A stretch of 64,000 bases of DNA from Gaiella sp. (GTDB taxonomy: Bacteria; Actinomycetota; Thermoleophilia; Gaiellales; Gaiellaceae), in NCBI GenBank assembly GCA_027493885.1, contig JAOSJZ010000001.1:1550001-1614000 (forward strand), read 5' to 3'. Position 1 is the first letter of the stretch, and the number at the start of each line of letters is the position of its first letter. Of the stretch, positions 56,259 to 63,426 are shown piece after piece. The notes beneath the pieces are model-generated. The model searched no databases and was not told where the DNA came from. It was given only the letters and a program-made list of their open reading frames with translations. Both the position numbers and the translations under genes were made by a program.

Positions 56259-56868
56259 CGTGACACTGGTGGGAAGATCCCCCAGAGGGGGCTACCTTGG
56301 CAGAGAAGAGTATCTGGGAGCGATTGATCAGGAAGCTCCGCCCTCCGCGCCGGAGGACGACCCGATCTACTCGAATCCGCTGATCGTGCTGTCACCGAGG
56401 CCACGGACGCCATCCGCGCCCGATACCTCGCAGACCCCGACGGAGCAGCCGCAGCCCACGCAGCCCGAGGAGCAGTAGATGGAGAAGAGTCCGTTCTCGG
56501 AGGGGTGCGAACTGCGTCACATCTCGGGGACGAGATGGGAGTTGGTCGACCCGAAGGGGCGACAGGTGGCTACGACGATCCTCGACTTGCAGGTCGTTCC
56601 GCCTACTTCCGGGTCTTCCCCCGAACCTCCCAGGAGCAGTTCGACGCAGCAGTAGGGCCAGGAGCCACCTCCTACCACGAGGCCCGCCAGGCGGGCCGGG
56701 ACGCCGCTTTCAACCACGGCGCCCAGAGCGCCTTCGAGAACGACGAGGGCCGTGTCGTGGAAGCGATGGTCAACGTGTCCGAGAGCACGGCGATCCCGGC
56801 CGCGGTCTGGGCAGAGGAGCTGACCCACTGGGTGCAGACGTTCTTCCCGGGAGCCAAGAAGACCCTCA
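56259..56868. mobile_element. Foreign-looking ~610-bp insert (phage or element fragment, or chimeric join)
   Basis: This stretch replaces the middle of the methyltransferase. It opens with a CCCCC-AGA-GGGGG hairpin (56279-56291) and has visibly more A/T and different codon choice (for example GAG AAG AGT). Two frames are open together from 56328 to 56655: one holds the 58-codon ORF at 56479; the other reads ADRAVTEATDAIRARYLADP, AYFRVFPRTSQEQFDAAVGP and VNVSESTAIPAAVWAEELTH up to the junction. No transposase, integrase or terminal repeats are visible. Confidence 0.45.
56479..56655 (+). CDS. Small ORF inside the insert
   Basis: A 58-residue frame starting MEKSPFSEGCELRHISGTRW begins directly after a TAG (TAGATG). 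It continues ELVDPKGRQVATTILDLQVV and ends in a Pro/Ser-rich tail with SSSTQQ. The preceding frame ends PTEQPQPTQPEEQ. Tight stop-start packing and short length are phage-like. No family is recognised, and an alternative overlapping frame is also open, so this is only a candidate. Confidence 0.4.
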   Translation: MEKSPFSEGCELRHISGTRWELVDPKGRQVATTILDLQVVPPTSGSSPEPPRSSSTQQ

Positions 56869-57068
56869 CTGCTGCTCCGCCCGATCCTCCTCGTCTACGC
56901 GACCGTGTTCGTCCTCGCCGTCGCCCTGTTCGTACGCTGGTACGAGGAGCCGACGCTCGCGCGCAGGTATGGCGGCCTGGGCGAGGCCTACCGGGGCGCC
57001 GTCCCCGGCTGGTGTCCTCGGCGGACGCCGTGGAGCGGCGACGACTCAGAGGATTTCGAACGAACGAC

Positions 57069-58354
57069 ATGCGCGAAGGCGCTCGGGCCCCGGAGGGTGG
57101 GTGGCGCGCGACCGACTACAGTCACTTCCGAGGCGTCCGCACACGGCGCCGCCGTCGCGACGCGACAACGACCCCAATGCCGAGAAACGGTTCCAGCGGA
57201 CGTGCGGCCGAGGTGCTCCAGGTCCACGAGGCCGACGGAGCGCTCGAGCGGATCGAGGCATGGCTCCGCGACAGAGGCTTCTTCGCGCCCGGCGGGGAAT
57301 CGCTCGTCGCGGATCTCTACCTCGGCTACGGGCTCTCCGAGACGATCCGTCGCACCGCCGCGCCTGCCCCGCCGGAGCCCTGCTCGCTTCCACTCGCCGC
57401 GTGTGCCGTCCGGTCGAGGGCTCATGATGTCGAGAATGGCAACGAGAATCGGGATCTGGAGATCGGACGCTGGGAGCGGACGTGGGCCGAGCGCGACCAC
57501 GCTGCCGCGGTCGGAGCGGTGCGGGCGGCGATCGCCCGCGGCGACGTCTACCAGGTCAACCTCGTGCAGCATCTCTCGGCGCCGTTCGCGGGGAGCGCGC
57601 GCGCGCTCGCCGCCCGCCTCGCCCCTCTGACACAACCGAACGACGCGCCACTCGGCGACAGCGACTGGCGGCTCTTCGAGGGGAAGGCTGGACGATCCTC
57701 TCCGCCTCGCCCGAGCTCTTCCTCTCCCGCCGCGGACGGACGCTCCGAACCCGGCCGATCAAGGGGACCAGGCCCCTCGGCGACCGGGCGGAGCTCCTCG
57801 CGTCGGCCAAGGACGCCGCCGAGCACGTGATGATCGTCGACCTCGAGCGGAACGACCTCTCGCGCGTCTGCCTCCCGGGCAGCATCCGCTGGCCGGAGCT
57901 GATGGCCGCGGAGACGCTCGCGGGCGTCGAGCACCTCGTCTCCACCGTCGAGGGCACGGTGCGGTCCGAGGTCGGTCTCGCCGGGATCCTGCGGGCGACG
58001 TTTCCGGGCGGTTCGGTGACCGGCGCGCCGAAGATCGCGGCGGTCGATCTCATCGCTTCCCTCGAGCCGGTGGGGCGAGGAGCATCGATGGGAGCGCTCG
58101 GCCGCGTTCACGGAAACGGCGACCTCGAGCTGGCCCTGACGATCCGCACGTTCGCGATCGCCGGCGAACGGATCCACCTCTGGGTCGGCGGCGCGATCGT
58201 GTGGGACTCCGACCCGCACGAGGAGGTCGCGGAGTCGCTCGTCAAGGCCGCCCCGCTCCTCGAGGCGGCCGGTGCGCCGCTCGGGGGCCGTAGGACCGGG
58301 GTGGGCGGAACCGCCGTGCGACGTACCGGACGGCTTGCGAGCAGGCGGCGATGA
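57069..58354 (+). CDS. pabB: Aminodeoxychorismate synthase component I, frameshifted
   Basis: ATG 57069 opens MREGARAPEGGWRATDYSHF. The first frame continues AWLRDRGFFAPGGESLVADL and AAIARGDVYQVNLVQHLSAP. The second frame carries GWTILSASPELFLSRRGRTL, RTRPIKGTRPLGDRAELLAS, IVDLERNDLSRVCLPGSIRW and GSVTGAPKIAAVDLIASLEP, the chorismate-binding motifs. Adding one G to the G4 run at 57680-57683 gives 428 residues. The enzyme converts chorismate plus ammonia to 4-amino-4-deoxychorismate in folate synthesis. Its stop overlaps the pabC ATG. No glutaminase (PabA) gene is in the window. Confidence 0.87.
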
Positions 58355-59184
58355 GCTACCGGCCCCTCGCGGCGGCGGTCTCCGACCTCGGCGTTGTCGA
58401 CCCGGCGCAGGCGGTCGTCGCGGTGAGCGACGAGGGTTTCGCGCGGGGGCGCGCGGCGTTCGAGACGCTGCGCGTCTACGACGGGCGCCCGTTCCGCCTC
58501 GACGAGCATCTTGCGCGGCTCGGAGGCTCGGCGGCGCGGCTCGGGCTGCCCGAGCCCGACGCCGGGGCGCTGCGTACGCTCGTCGAGGCGGCGCTCGAGG
58601 CCGCGGGTGCCGGCGACGTCGGCGTCCGGATCTACTGGACGCCGGGCGCACCGGGAGCCGGCCCGTCGGCGATCGTGCTCGTGTCGGCGATTCCCGACTG
58701 GGTCGAGGAGACGCGGAGGCGCGGCCAGCGGCTCGTCTCGCTCGCCTTCCCGGGTCGTTCGCTCCCCTGGCTGCTCCCGGGCACGAAGTCTGTCAGCTAC
58801 GCGACGCACGTCGCGGCCGAGGCCGAGGCGAGACGCCGCGGCGCCGACGACGCGGTGCTCGTCGACCTCGACGACACGGTGCTCGAGGGCACGGTGACGA
58901 ACGTCTGGTGGCGCGAGCGAGACGTTCTCGTCACCCCAGCGCTCGCGCTCGGCATCCTCGCGGGGGAGACGCGGGCGGCGCTGATCGAGCTCGCGGGCGA
59001 CGAGGGCTACGCCGTCGAGACCGGGGCGTACCCGCTCGAGCGGCTGCTCGGCGCCGACGAGGTGTTCACGTCCTCGTCCGTCCGCGAGGTGATGCCGGTC
59101 GTCGAGGTCGACGGGCGCGCATTCGCGAGCCGGGCCGCCGCGGATGCGCTCCAGCGCGCGTTGCGGCAGCTCGCCGGAGCGTGA
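58351..59184 (+). CDS. pabC: 4-amino-4-deoxychorismate lyase (class IV aminotransferase)
   Basis: This 277-residue fold-type IV PLP enzyme reads VSDEGFARGRAAFETLRVYD, RPFRLDEHLARLGGSAARLG and PGTKSVSYATHVAAEAEARR, where the lysine holds PLP, then VLEGTVTNVWWRERDVLVTP and EVFTSSSVREVMPVVEVDGR. Coupled to pabB by ATGA, it most likely releases p-aminobenzoate for folate. Branched-chain or D-amino-acid aminotransferases share the fold, but the pabB neighbour decides the call. Confidence 0.88.
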   Translation: MSYRPLAAAVSDLGVVDPAQAVVAVSDEGFARGRAAFETLRVYDGRPFRLDEHLARLGGSAARLGLPEPDAGALRTLVEAALEAAGAGDVGVRIYWTPGAPGAGPSAIVLVSAIPDWVEETRRRGQRLVSLAFPGRSLPWLLPGTKSVSYATHVAAEAEARRRGADDAVLVDLDDTVLEGTVTNVWWRERDVLVTPALALGILAGETRAALIELAGDEGYAVETGAYPLERLLGADEVFTSSSVREVMPVVEVDGRAFASRAAADALQRALRQLAGA

Positions 59185-59248
59185 GCCCCCGCGCCGGTCG
59201 TCCGGAGGCGCACGCGGCCCGCACGCGACCGCTCGCTACCCTCACGGC

Positions 59249-60022
59249 ATGGAGAAGCTCCGCGTCGGCGGCATGGCGCTCCAGAACGGCGTCCTCGTCC
59301 ACGGGCCGCGAACGTGGGGCGCCGCCGTGCGCCTGCCGGACGGTACGGTCAAGACTGCGTCGGGCACCAAGCCGCGCATCGCTCTCGGAGAGTCGGTGCC
59401 GTTCGTCCGCGGCCCCGTCCGCCTCGCCGAGGCGTTCGCCGTGCTGCCCGCGATGAAGCGCGTCCTCCCCGAGGCGAGGCTCCCGTTCGAGCGCCCCGCC
59501 GTCGCCGTCGCGCTCGTGGCCGCGTCGACGAGCGCGAGCCTCGTCCGGCGCTCGTCGCTGCCGCTCGCGCCACGCGAGGCCGCGGTTGTGGTCGCGTCGC
59601 TCGTCCCTGCCTTGATCGCGCTGCGCGGCGAGGAGCTGACCTCGTACCACGGCGCGGAGCACGTCTCGATCGGCACCTACGAGACCGGGGAGCGGGCGCC
59701 CAAGGAGCATGAGCGGTGCGGCTCCCATCTCGTGGGCCCGCTCACCATCGCGACGGCTCTCGCCGGCGCTGCCGCGGAGCTCGTTCCCGCCCGCCATCGC
59801 ACTGCGGCGCGGCTCGTCGGCGCCCTCGGCGCGGTCGGGGCCGCCGTGGAGGTCTTCGGCTGGATGGGCCGCAACCCGGAGCGACGGCTCTCCCGTGCGC
59901 TGGCGCGGCCCGGCACGGAGCTCCAGCGCCGCCTCTCCACGAGCGAGCCGAGCCCCGCACAGCTAGAGGTGGCAGAGGCCGCGCTCCGCACCGTGCTCGA
60001 GGCGGAGGCGGAGGCGGCTTGA
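59249..60022 (+). CDS. DUF1385-family protein
   Basis: This 257-residue protein starts MEKLRVGGMALQNGVLVHGP, the standard DUF1385 opening (GGxAxxxGVxxxxP). The conserved histidine-rich motif YHGAEHVSIGTYETGE follows near residue 135, then HERCGSHLVGPLTIATALAG with membrane-like helices. Family members look like metal-dependent membrane proteins of unknown role. It sits between pabC and nicotinate phosphoribosyltransferase; its stop overlaps the next TTG. Confidence 0.82.
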   Translation: MEKLRVGGMALQNGVLVHGPRTWGAAVRLPDGTVKTASGTKPRIALGESVPFVRGPVRLAEAFAVLPAMKRVLPEARLPFERPAVAVALVAASTSASLVRRSSLPLAPREAAVVVASLVPALIALRGEELTSYHGAEHVSIGTYETGERAPKEHERCGSHLVGPLTIATALAGAAAELVPARHRTAARLVGALGAVGAAVEVFGWMGRNPERRLSRALARPGTELQRRLSTSEPSPAQLEVAEAALRTVLEAEAEAA

Positions 60023-61110
60023 CGGTCGTCCCCACGCGTCCGAAGCGGGAGCGGCTCGATCCGGCCGTGTTCGACCTGCCGGTCGAGAAGATGCGCGACG
60101 GCTACTACACGGACGCGTACTTCAACTACACGCGCTCGGCGCTGCTGCACGACGACCGCCATCCACGAGTCGTGATGCAGGTGTTCCAGAAGCACCACGC
60201 AATGCTCGGCGGGATGGACGAGGCGCTCGCGATCCTCGAGCTCTGCTCGCACGACCGGGCGGGCCTCACCGTCCATGCCCTCCGCGACGGCGACTGGGTC
60301 GATCCGTGGGAGACGGTGATGACGATCGAGGGCGACTACACGACCTTCGCGCACCTCGAGACGGTCGTGCTCGGCACGCTCGCACGACGCACGCTCATCG
60401 CGACGAACACGGCGCGCGTGCTCGAGGCGGCGAACGGGAAGCCGATCATCTTCATGCCCGCTCGTCACGACCATCACCGCGTGCAGACAGGCGACGGCTA
60501 CGCCGCCTACGTCGCAGGCGCCGTGCTCGGGGCCGAGATCGGCGTCACCTCGGACGCGCAGGCGTCGTGGTGGGGGGGTCGGGGCGTCGGCACGGTGCCG
60601 CACTCGCTGATCGCCTCCTACGGCGGGAACACCGTGCTCGCCGCGACGAAGTTCGCCGAGTGGGCGCCGGAAGACTTCCACATCACAGTGCTCGTCGACT
60701 TCGACAACGACTCGGTGCGCACGGCGCTCGACGTCGCCCGTGCTCTGGGCCCGCGACTCTGGGGCGTTCGCCTCGACACCTCGGGTCAGCTCGTCGACCG
60801 CGCGCTCTGGGACGAGATGGGCGACTTCGACCCGCGCGGGGTCAACGAGCGCCTCGTGCGCAAGGTGCGCGCCGCGCTCGACGAAGACGGGTTCGAGCAC
60901 GTGCGCATCGTCGCCTCCGGCGGCTTCACGGTGGCGAAGATCGAGACGTTCGAGCGTCGCGGCGTCCCCGTCGACGCGTACGGCGTCGGCTCGTCGCTGA
61001 TCCGCGGCGAGAACGACTTCACCGGGGACATCGTGATGGCCGACGGGAGGCCGACGGCGAAGGTCGGGCGGGCATACCGGTCGAACCCGCGGCTGGAGCT
61101 CGTCGAATGA
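60019..61110 (+). CDS. Nicotinate phosphoribosyltransferase, TTG start
   Basis: This 363-residue NAD-salvage enzyme joins nicotinate to PRPP. Motifs: FDLPVEKMRDGYYTDAYFNY, FMPARHDHHRVQTGDGYAAY, ASYGGNTVLAATKFAEWAPE, LWGVRLDTSGQLVDRALWDE and IVASGGFTVAKIETFERRGV. The short length matches the archaeal/actinobacterial type. The start is TTG 60019, which overlaps the DUF1385 stop (TTGA); no ATG or GTG lies near. Its stop overlaps the ATG of a 29-codon ORF, and nicotinamidase follows. Confidence 0.92.
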   Translation: MTVVPTRPKRERLDPAVFDLPVEKMRDGYYTDAYFNYTRSALLHDDRHPRVVMQVFQKHHAMLGGMDEALAILELCSHDRAGLTVHALRDGDWVDPWETVMTIEGDYTTFAHLETVVLGTLARRTLIATNTARVLEAANGKPIIFMPARHDHHRVQTGDGYAAYVAGAVLGAEIGVTSDAQASWWGGRGVGTVPHSLIASYGGNTVLAATKFAEWAPEDFHITVLVDFDNDSVRTALDVARALGPRLWGVRLDTSGQLVDRALWDEMGDFDPRGVNERLVRKVRAALDEDGFEHVRIVASGGFTVAKIETFERRGVPVDAYGVGSSLIRGENDFTGDIVMADGRPTAKVGRAYRSNPRLELVE

Positions 61111-61196
61111 CCGCGAGCTACCGGGCCGCGGCGGCGCGCGTCCGGGAGCACCTGCTCGGCCCCGAGCCTGCCCCCGTCGCGGCGGGAACGGCGTGA
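61107..61196 (+). CDS. 29-residue coupled mini-protein in the NAD salvage operon
   Basis: The frame MTASYRAAAARVREHLLGPE ends PAPVAAGTA. It begins at an ATG overlapping the phosphoribosyltransferase stop (ATGA) and ends with a TGA overlapping the nicotinamidase GTG (GTGA). A predicted amphipathic helix spans residues 3-17. It could be a true small protein or a relay that couples translation of the two enzymes. No family is known to me. Confidence 0.5.
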   Translation: MTASYRAAAARVREHLLGPEPAPVAAGTA

Positions 61197-61822
61197 GCAG
61201 ACCCCTGCTCTGGGACGTCGACACGCAGGTCGACTTCGTCCACGCCGACGCGAAGCTCCCCGTTCCGGGCGCCGAGGACGCGGTGCCCGCGATGGCGCGC
61301 CTCGTCCGCTGGGCGGCCGAGCACGACCTGACGCACCTGGCGACGGCCGACGACCACGAGCTGACCGACCCCGAGATCTCCGACGAGCCCGACTACGAGG
61401 CGACCTACCCGCCGCACTGCCTGCGCGGCACCCCCGGCGCGGCGAAGATCCCCGAGACGGCGCAGCGTGACCCGCTCCCGGTCTCGCTGACGCCGTACCC
61501 ACCCTCCCTCGTCCCGCGGCTCGTCGACGGCCATCGCGAGCTCCTCGTCCTCAAGAAGACCTACAGCCCGTTCTCGAACCCGAACCTCGATTCCGTGCTC
61601 ACGGCGCTCGCCCCGAGCGAGGCGATCGTGTTCGGCGTCGCGACCGATGTCTGCAACCACGCCGCGATCATGGGGCTCCTCGCGCGCGGCGTCGCCGTCG
61701 CGTTCGTCGAGGACGCCTCGCGCGGCCTCTCGGAGGAGCGCGTCGCCGCCGTCCTCCAGCAGTGGCGCCGCGGCGGTGTCCGCTTCACGACCGCCGACGA
61801 GGTCGTCGCGACGGCCCCGTGA
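61193..61822 (+). CDS. Nicotinamidase / isochorismatase-family hydrolase
   Basis: This 209-residue enzyme has the catalytic triad of the family: Asp in LLWDVDTQVDFVHAD, Lys in ELLVLKKTYSPFSNPN, and Cys in GVATDVCNHAAIMGLLARG. Metal-binding residues are in TADDHELTDPEIS (Asp/His) with ATYPPHCLRGTPGAAKI. Together with the upstream nicotinate phosphoribosyltransferase it forms the deamidating NAD salvage route. GTG 61193 overlaps the 29-codon ORF stop. Confidence 0.9.
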   Translation: MSRPLLWDVDTQVDFVHADAKLPVPGAEDAVPAMARLVRWAAEHDLTHLATADDHELTDPEISDEPDYEATYPPHCLRGTPGAAKIPETAQRDPLPVSLTPYPPSLVPRLVDGHRELLVLKKTYSPFSNPNLDSVLTALAPSEAIVFGVATDVCNHAAIMGLLARGVAVAFVEDASRGLSEERVAAVLQQWRRGGVRFTTADEVVATAP

Positions 61823-62004
61823 GGCGGCCGCCGCTCTTCGACCTTGCCCTCGCCGCAGCGGCGGAGCTCGGCTTCGAGACGAGCTGCCGCGACGAGCACG
61901 GGATGCTGCTCCACGCGCTCGCCGCCCGGCGCGGCGTCGACCGCGTCACGGAGATCGGGACCGGGACGGGGGTCGCCACCGCCTGGCTCGCAGCAGCGCT
62001 GCCT
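61819..62004 (+). pseudogene. Truncated N-terminus of an O-methyltransferase-like protein
   Basis: A GTG at 61819 overlaps the nicotinamidase stop and reads MRRPPLFDLALAAAAELGFE, TSCRDEHGMLLHALAARRGV and TEIGTGTGVATAWLAAALP, the SAM-binding start of a class I methyltransferase. The expected next strands are absent; the frame drifts into Arg/Ser-rich sequence that overlaps the next gene. It was once the next gene of the operon and lost its 3' two thirds. Confidence 0.65.
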
Positions 62005-62036
62005 AGGCTCGCCGCCCCGGCTGCCACACTCCGGCC

Positions 62037-62672
62037 GTGCACGCGGAGCGACAGCCGGAGCGGTCCGGTCGGCGCGAGCTCGTTGCCGCCGCTGCCGTCT
62101 ACGTGCTCACGACACTGCAGCTCGCGATCGCGACCTTCGTGCCCGGGCTCCCGCAGTTCGAGGGAAAGGCGTTCGGCGCCCGGCTCCTGGCGTACCCGCT
62201 CCTGATGGCCGCGCCGCCGGCCGTCTGGTGGCTGGCGGCGCGCCGGCCGCCGCTCCGGGAGCTGCCGTGGGGCGCGTTCGCGCTCGTCATGTCCCCGTTC
62301 CTCGTCGACGCGACCGGGAACACGCTCGACCTCTACGACCGCGTCTTCTGGTGGGACGACCTGAACCACTTCGTCAACTGGCTGCTCCTCTGCTGGGGAT
62401 GCGGGCTGCTGCTCGTACGAGGGCGGGTCACTCCCACGTGGGCACTCGGCCTGGCGATCGCCGGCCTCGGAGCGCTGCTCGCGATCGGCTGGGAGATCGC
62501 CGAGTGGTACACGTTCATCCGCGGCGGGACCGAGCTCGAGACGGCATACGAGGACACGCTGGGCGACGAGATGCTCGGCGCCCTCGGCGGGATCGTGGCG
62601 TCGTTGATCGTCGTGCGGACGACGCGCGGTGCTCGACGGCCGATCGCCGATCCTGCCGCAGTCGGTCCCTGA
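62037..62672 (+). CDS. DUF2238 (YjdF-like) membrane protein
   Basis: This 211-residue protein begins at GTG 62037 and has about six membrane helices (LVAAAAVYVLTTLQLAIATF, LLAYPLLMAAPPAVWWLAAR, ALLAIGWEIAEWYTFIRGGT). The conserved DUF2238 features are visible: LYDRVFWWDDLNHFVNWLLL, a WEIAEW motif and YEDTLGDEMLGALGGIVASL. Function unknown. The start lies in the tail of the truncated methyltransferase. Downstream, 62673-62816 holds no gene except scrap reading SYEAMQQAVESGLVDEVLAP in one frame. Confidence 0.75.
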   Translation: MHAERQPERSGRRELVAAAAVYVLTTLQLAIATFVPGLPQFEGKAFGARLLAYPLLMAAPPAVWWLAARRPPLRELPWGAFALVMSPFLVDATGNTLDLYDRVFWWDDLNHFVNWLLLCWGCGLLLVRGRVTPTWALGLAIAGLGALLAIGWEIAEWYTFIRGGTELETAYEDTLGDEMLGALGGIVASLIVVRTTRGARRPIADPAAVGP

Positions 62673-62816
62673 CCCGCGCAGCACGATCTCCCGTCCGGTC
62701 TTCTCGCGCAACCTCCTACGAGGCCATGCAGCAAGCGGTCGAGTCCGGGCTCGTCGACGAGGTCCTCGCTCCACCGCGAAACCGGCCGAGTACGATCGCA
62801 GCGTGAGCTTCCGGGG

Positions 62817-63206
62817 ATGCACCATCTCGGGTTCGCCGTGATCGACCTCGACGAGGCGGTCGCAACCTATGAGCGGCTGTTCGGTGCGACGCTCGAGCAT
62901 CGCGAGGTCGTGCCCGACCAGGGCGTCGAGGCCGCCTCCGTGCTCCTCGGCACGAGCAGGGTCGAGCTCCTCGCCCCCACCGGAGACGACACGCCTGTCG
63001 GGCGGTTTCTCGCGAAGCGCGGCCCCGGGATGCACCACGTGGCGTACGAGGTCCCGGACGTTGGCGCCGCGCTCGCCGGGCTCGAGCGTGCCGGCGCCGA
63101 GCTGATCGACCATGCCCCGCGGCGCGGGCTCTTCGGGCTCGAGGTCGCCTTCGTCCATCCCGACGCCGTCCACGGCGTCCTCACCGAGGTGGTGTGCCCT
63201 GTCTGA
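62817..63206 (+). CDS. mce: Methylmalonyl-CoA epimerase
   Basis: This 129-residue VOC protein reads MHHLGFAVIDLDEAVATYER, LFGATLEHREVVPDQGVEAA, SRVELLAPTGDDTPVGRFLA and RGPGMHHVAYEVPDVGAALA, and ends AFVHPDAVHGVLTEVV. Metal ligands are His3 of HHLG, Glu in VELL, His in MHHVAYEV and Glu in LTEVV. It interconverts R- and S-methylmalonyl-CoA in propionate metabolism. No mutase or carboxylase gene is complete in the window. Confidence 0.9.
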   Translation: MHHLGFAVIDLDEAVATYERLFGATLEHREVVPDQGVEAASVLLGTSRVELLAPTGDDTPVGRFLAKRGPGMHHVAYEVPDVGAALAGLERAGAELIDHAPRRGLFGLEVAFVHPDAVHGVLTEVVCPV

Positions 63207-63426
63207 CGATTCGATCCGCATCGAGCTCGCCTTCGAGGGCGGGCAGATCATCGCGGCGATGGTCTCCCCCGCGACGGCCGACGCCGTCGAGCGTGCCGTG
63301 AGCGCCGGTGCCGGCGGAGCGGTCGACCTCGACACGGACGACGGCCGCATCACGGTCGTCGTACCGCGCGTCGTCTACTTCAAGCGCTTCACGAAGGGCG
63401 CCCAGCCCGGCTTCCTGCGCGCATGA
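63199..63426 (+). CDS. Small protein of unknown function with apparent CTG start
   Basis: This 75-residue beta-rich protein reads SDDSIRIELAFEGGQIIAAM, with VDLDTDDGRITVVVPRVVYF and KRFTKGAQPGFLRA at the end. It overlaps the epimerase 3' end by 8 bp, and its stop overlaps the next ATG (ATGA). The only start near the conserved N-terminus is CTG 63199, with GAGGTGG 6 nt upstream; the first ATG would leave only about 55 residues. I do not recognise a family. Its constant place after the epimerase may indicate a link. Confidence 0.7.
   Translation: MSDDSIRIELAFEGGQIIAAMVSPATADAVERAVSAGAGGAVDLDTDDGRITVVVPRVVYFKRFTKGAQPGFLRA

Larger units (their letters stand above)
56011..57045 (+). pseudogene. 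Isoprenylcysteine methyltransferase-like membrane protein interrupted by a ~610-bp segment
   Basis: The N-terminus reads MDRARATAGTLLFLVLVPGV and VAGVIPWALTGWE; after small frame shifts, FALEGRRTPAPVAPTER follows near 56210-56258. The C-terminal part then reappears only at about 56869: LRPILLVYATVFVLAVALFV, RWYEEPTLARRYGGLGEAYR and AVPGWCPRRTPW. These match the start and end of a phospholipid/isoprenylcysteine methyltransferase (PEMT/ICMT) family protein of ~170 residues. The core segment (usually LVVGGLYRYVRNPMYL) is missing and about 610 bp of unrelated sequence is in its place. The gene cannot make its normal product. Confidence 0.72.
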
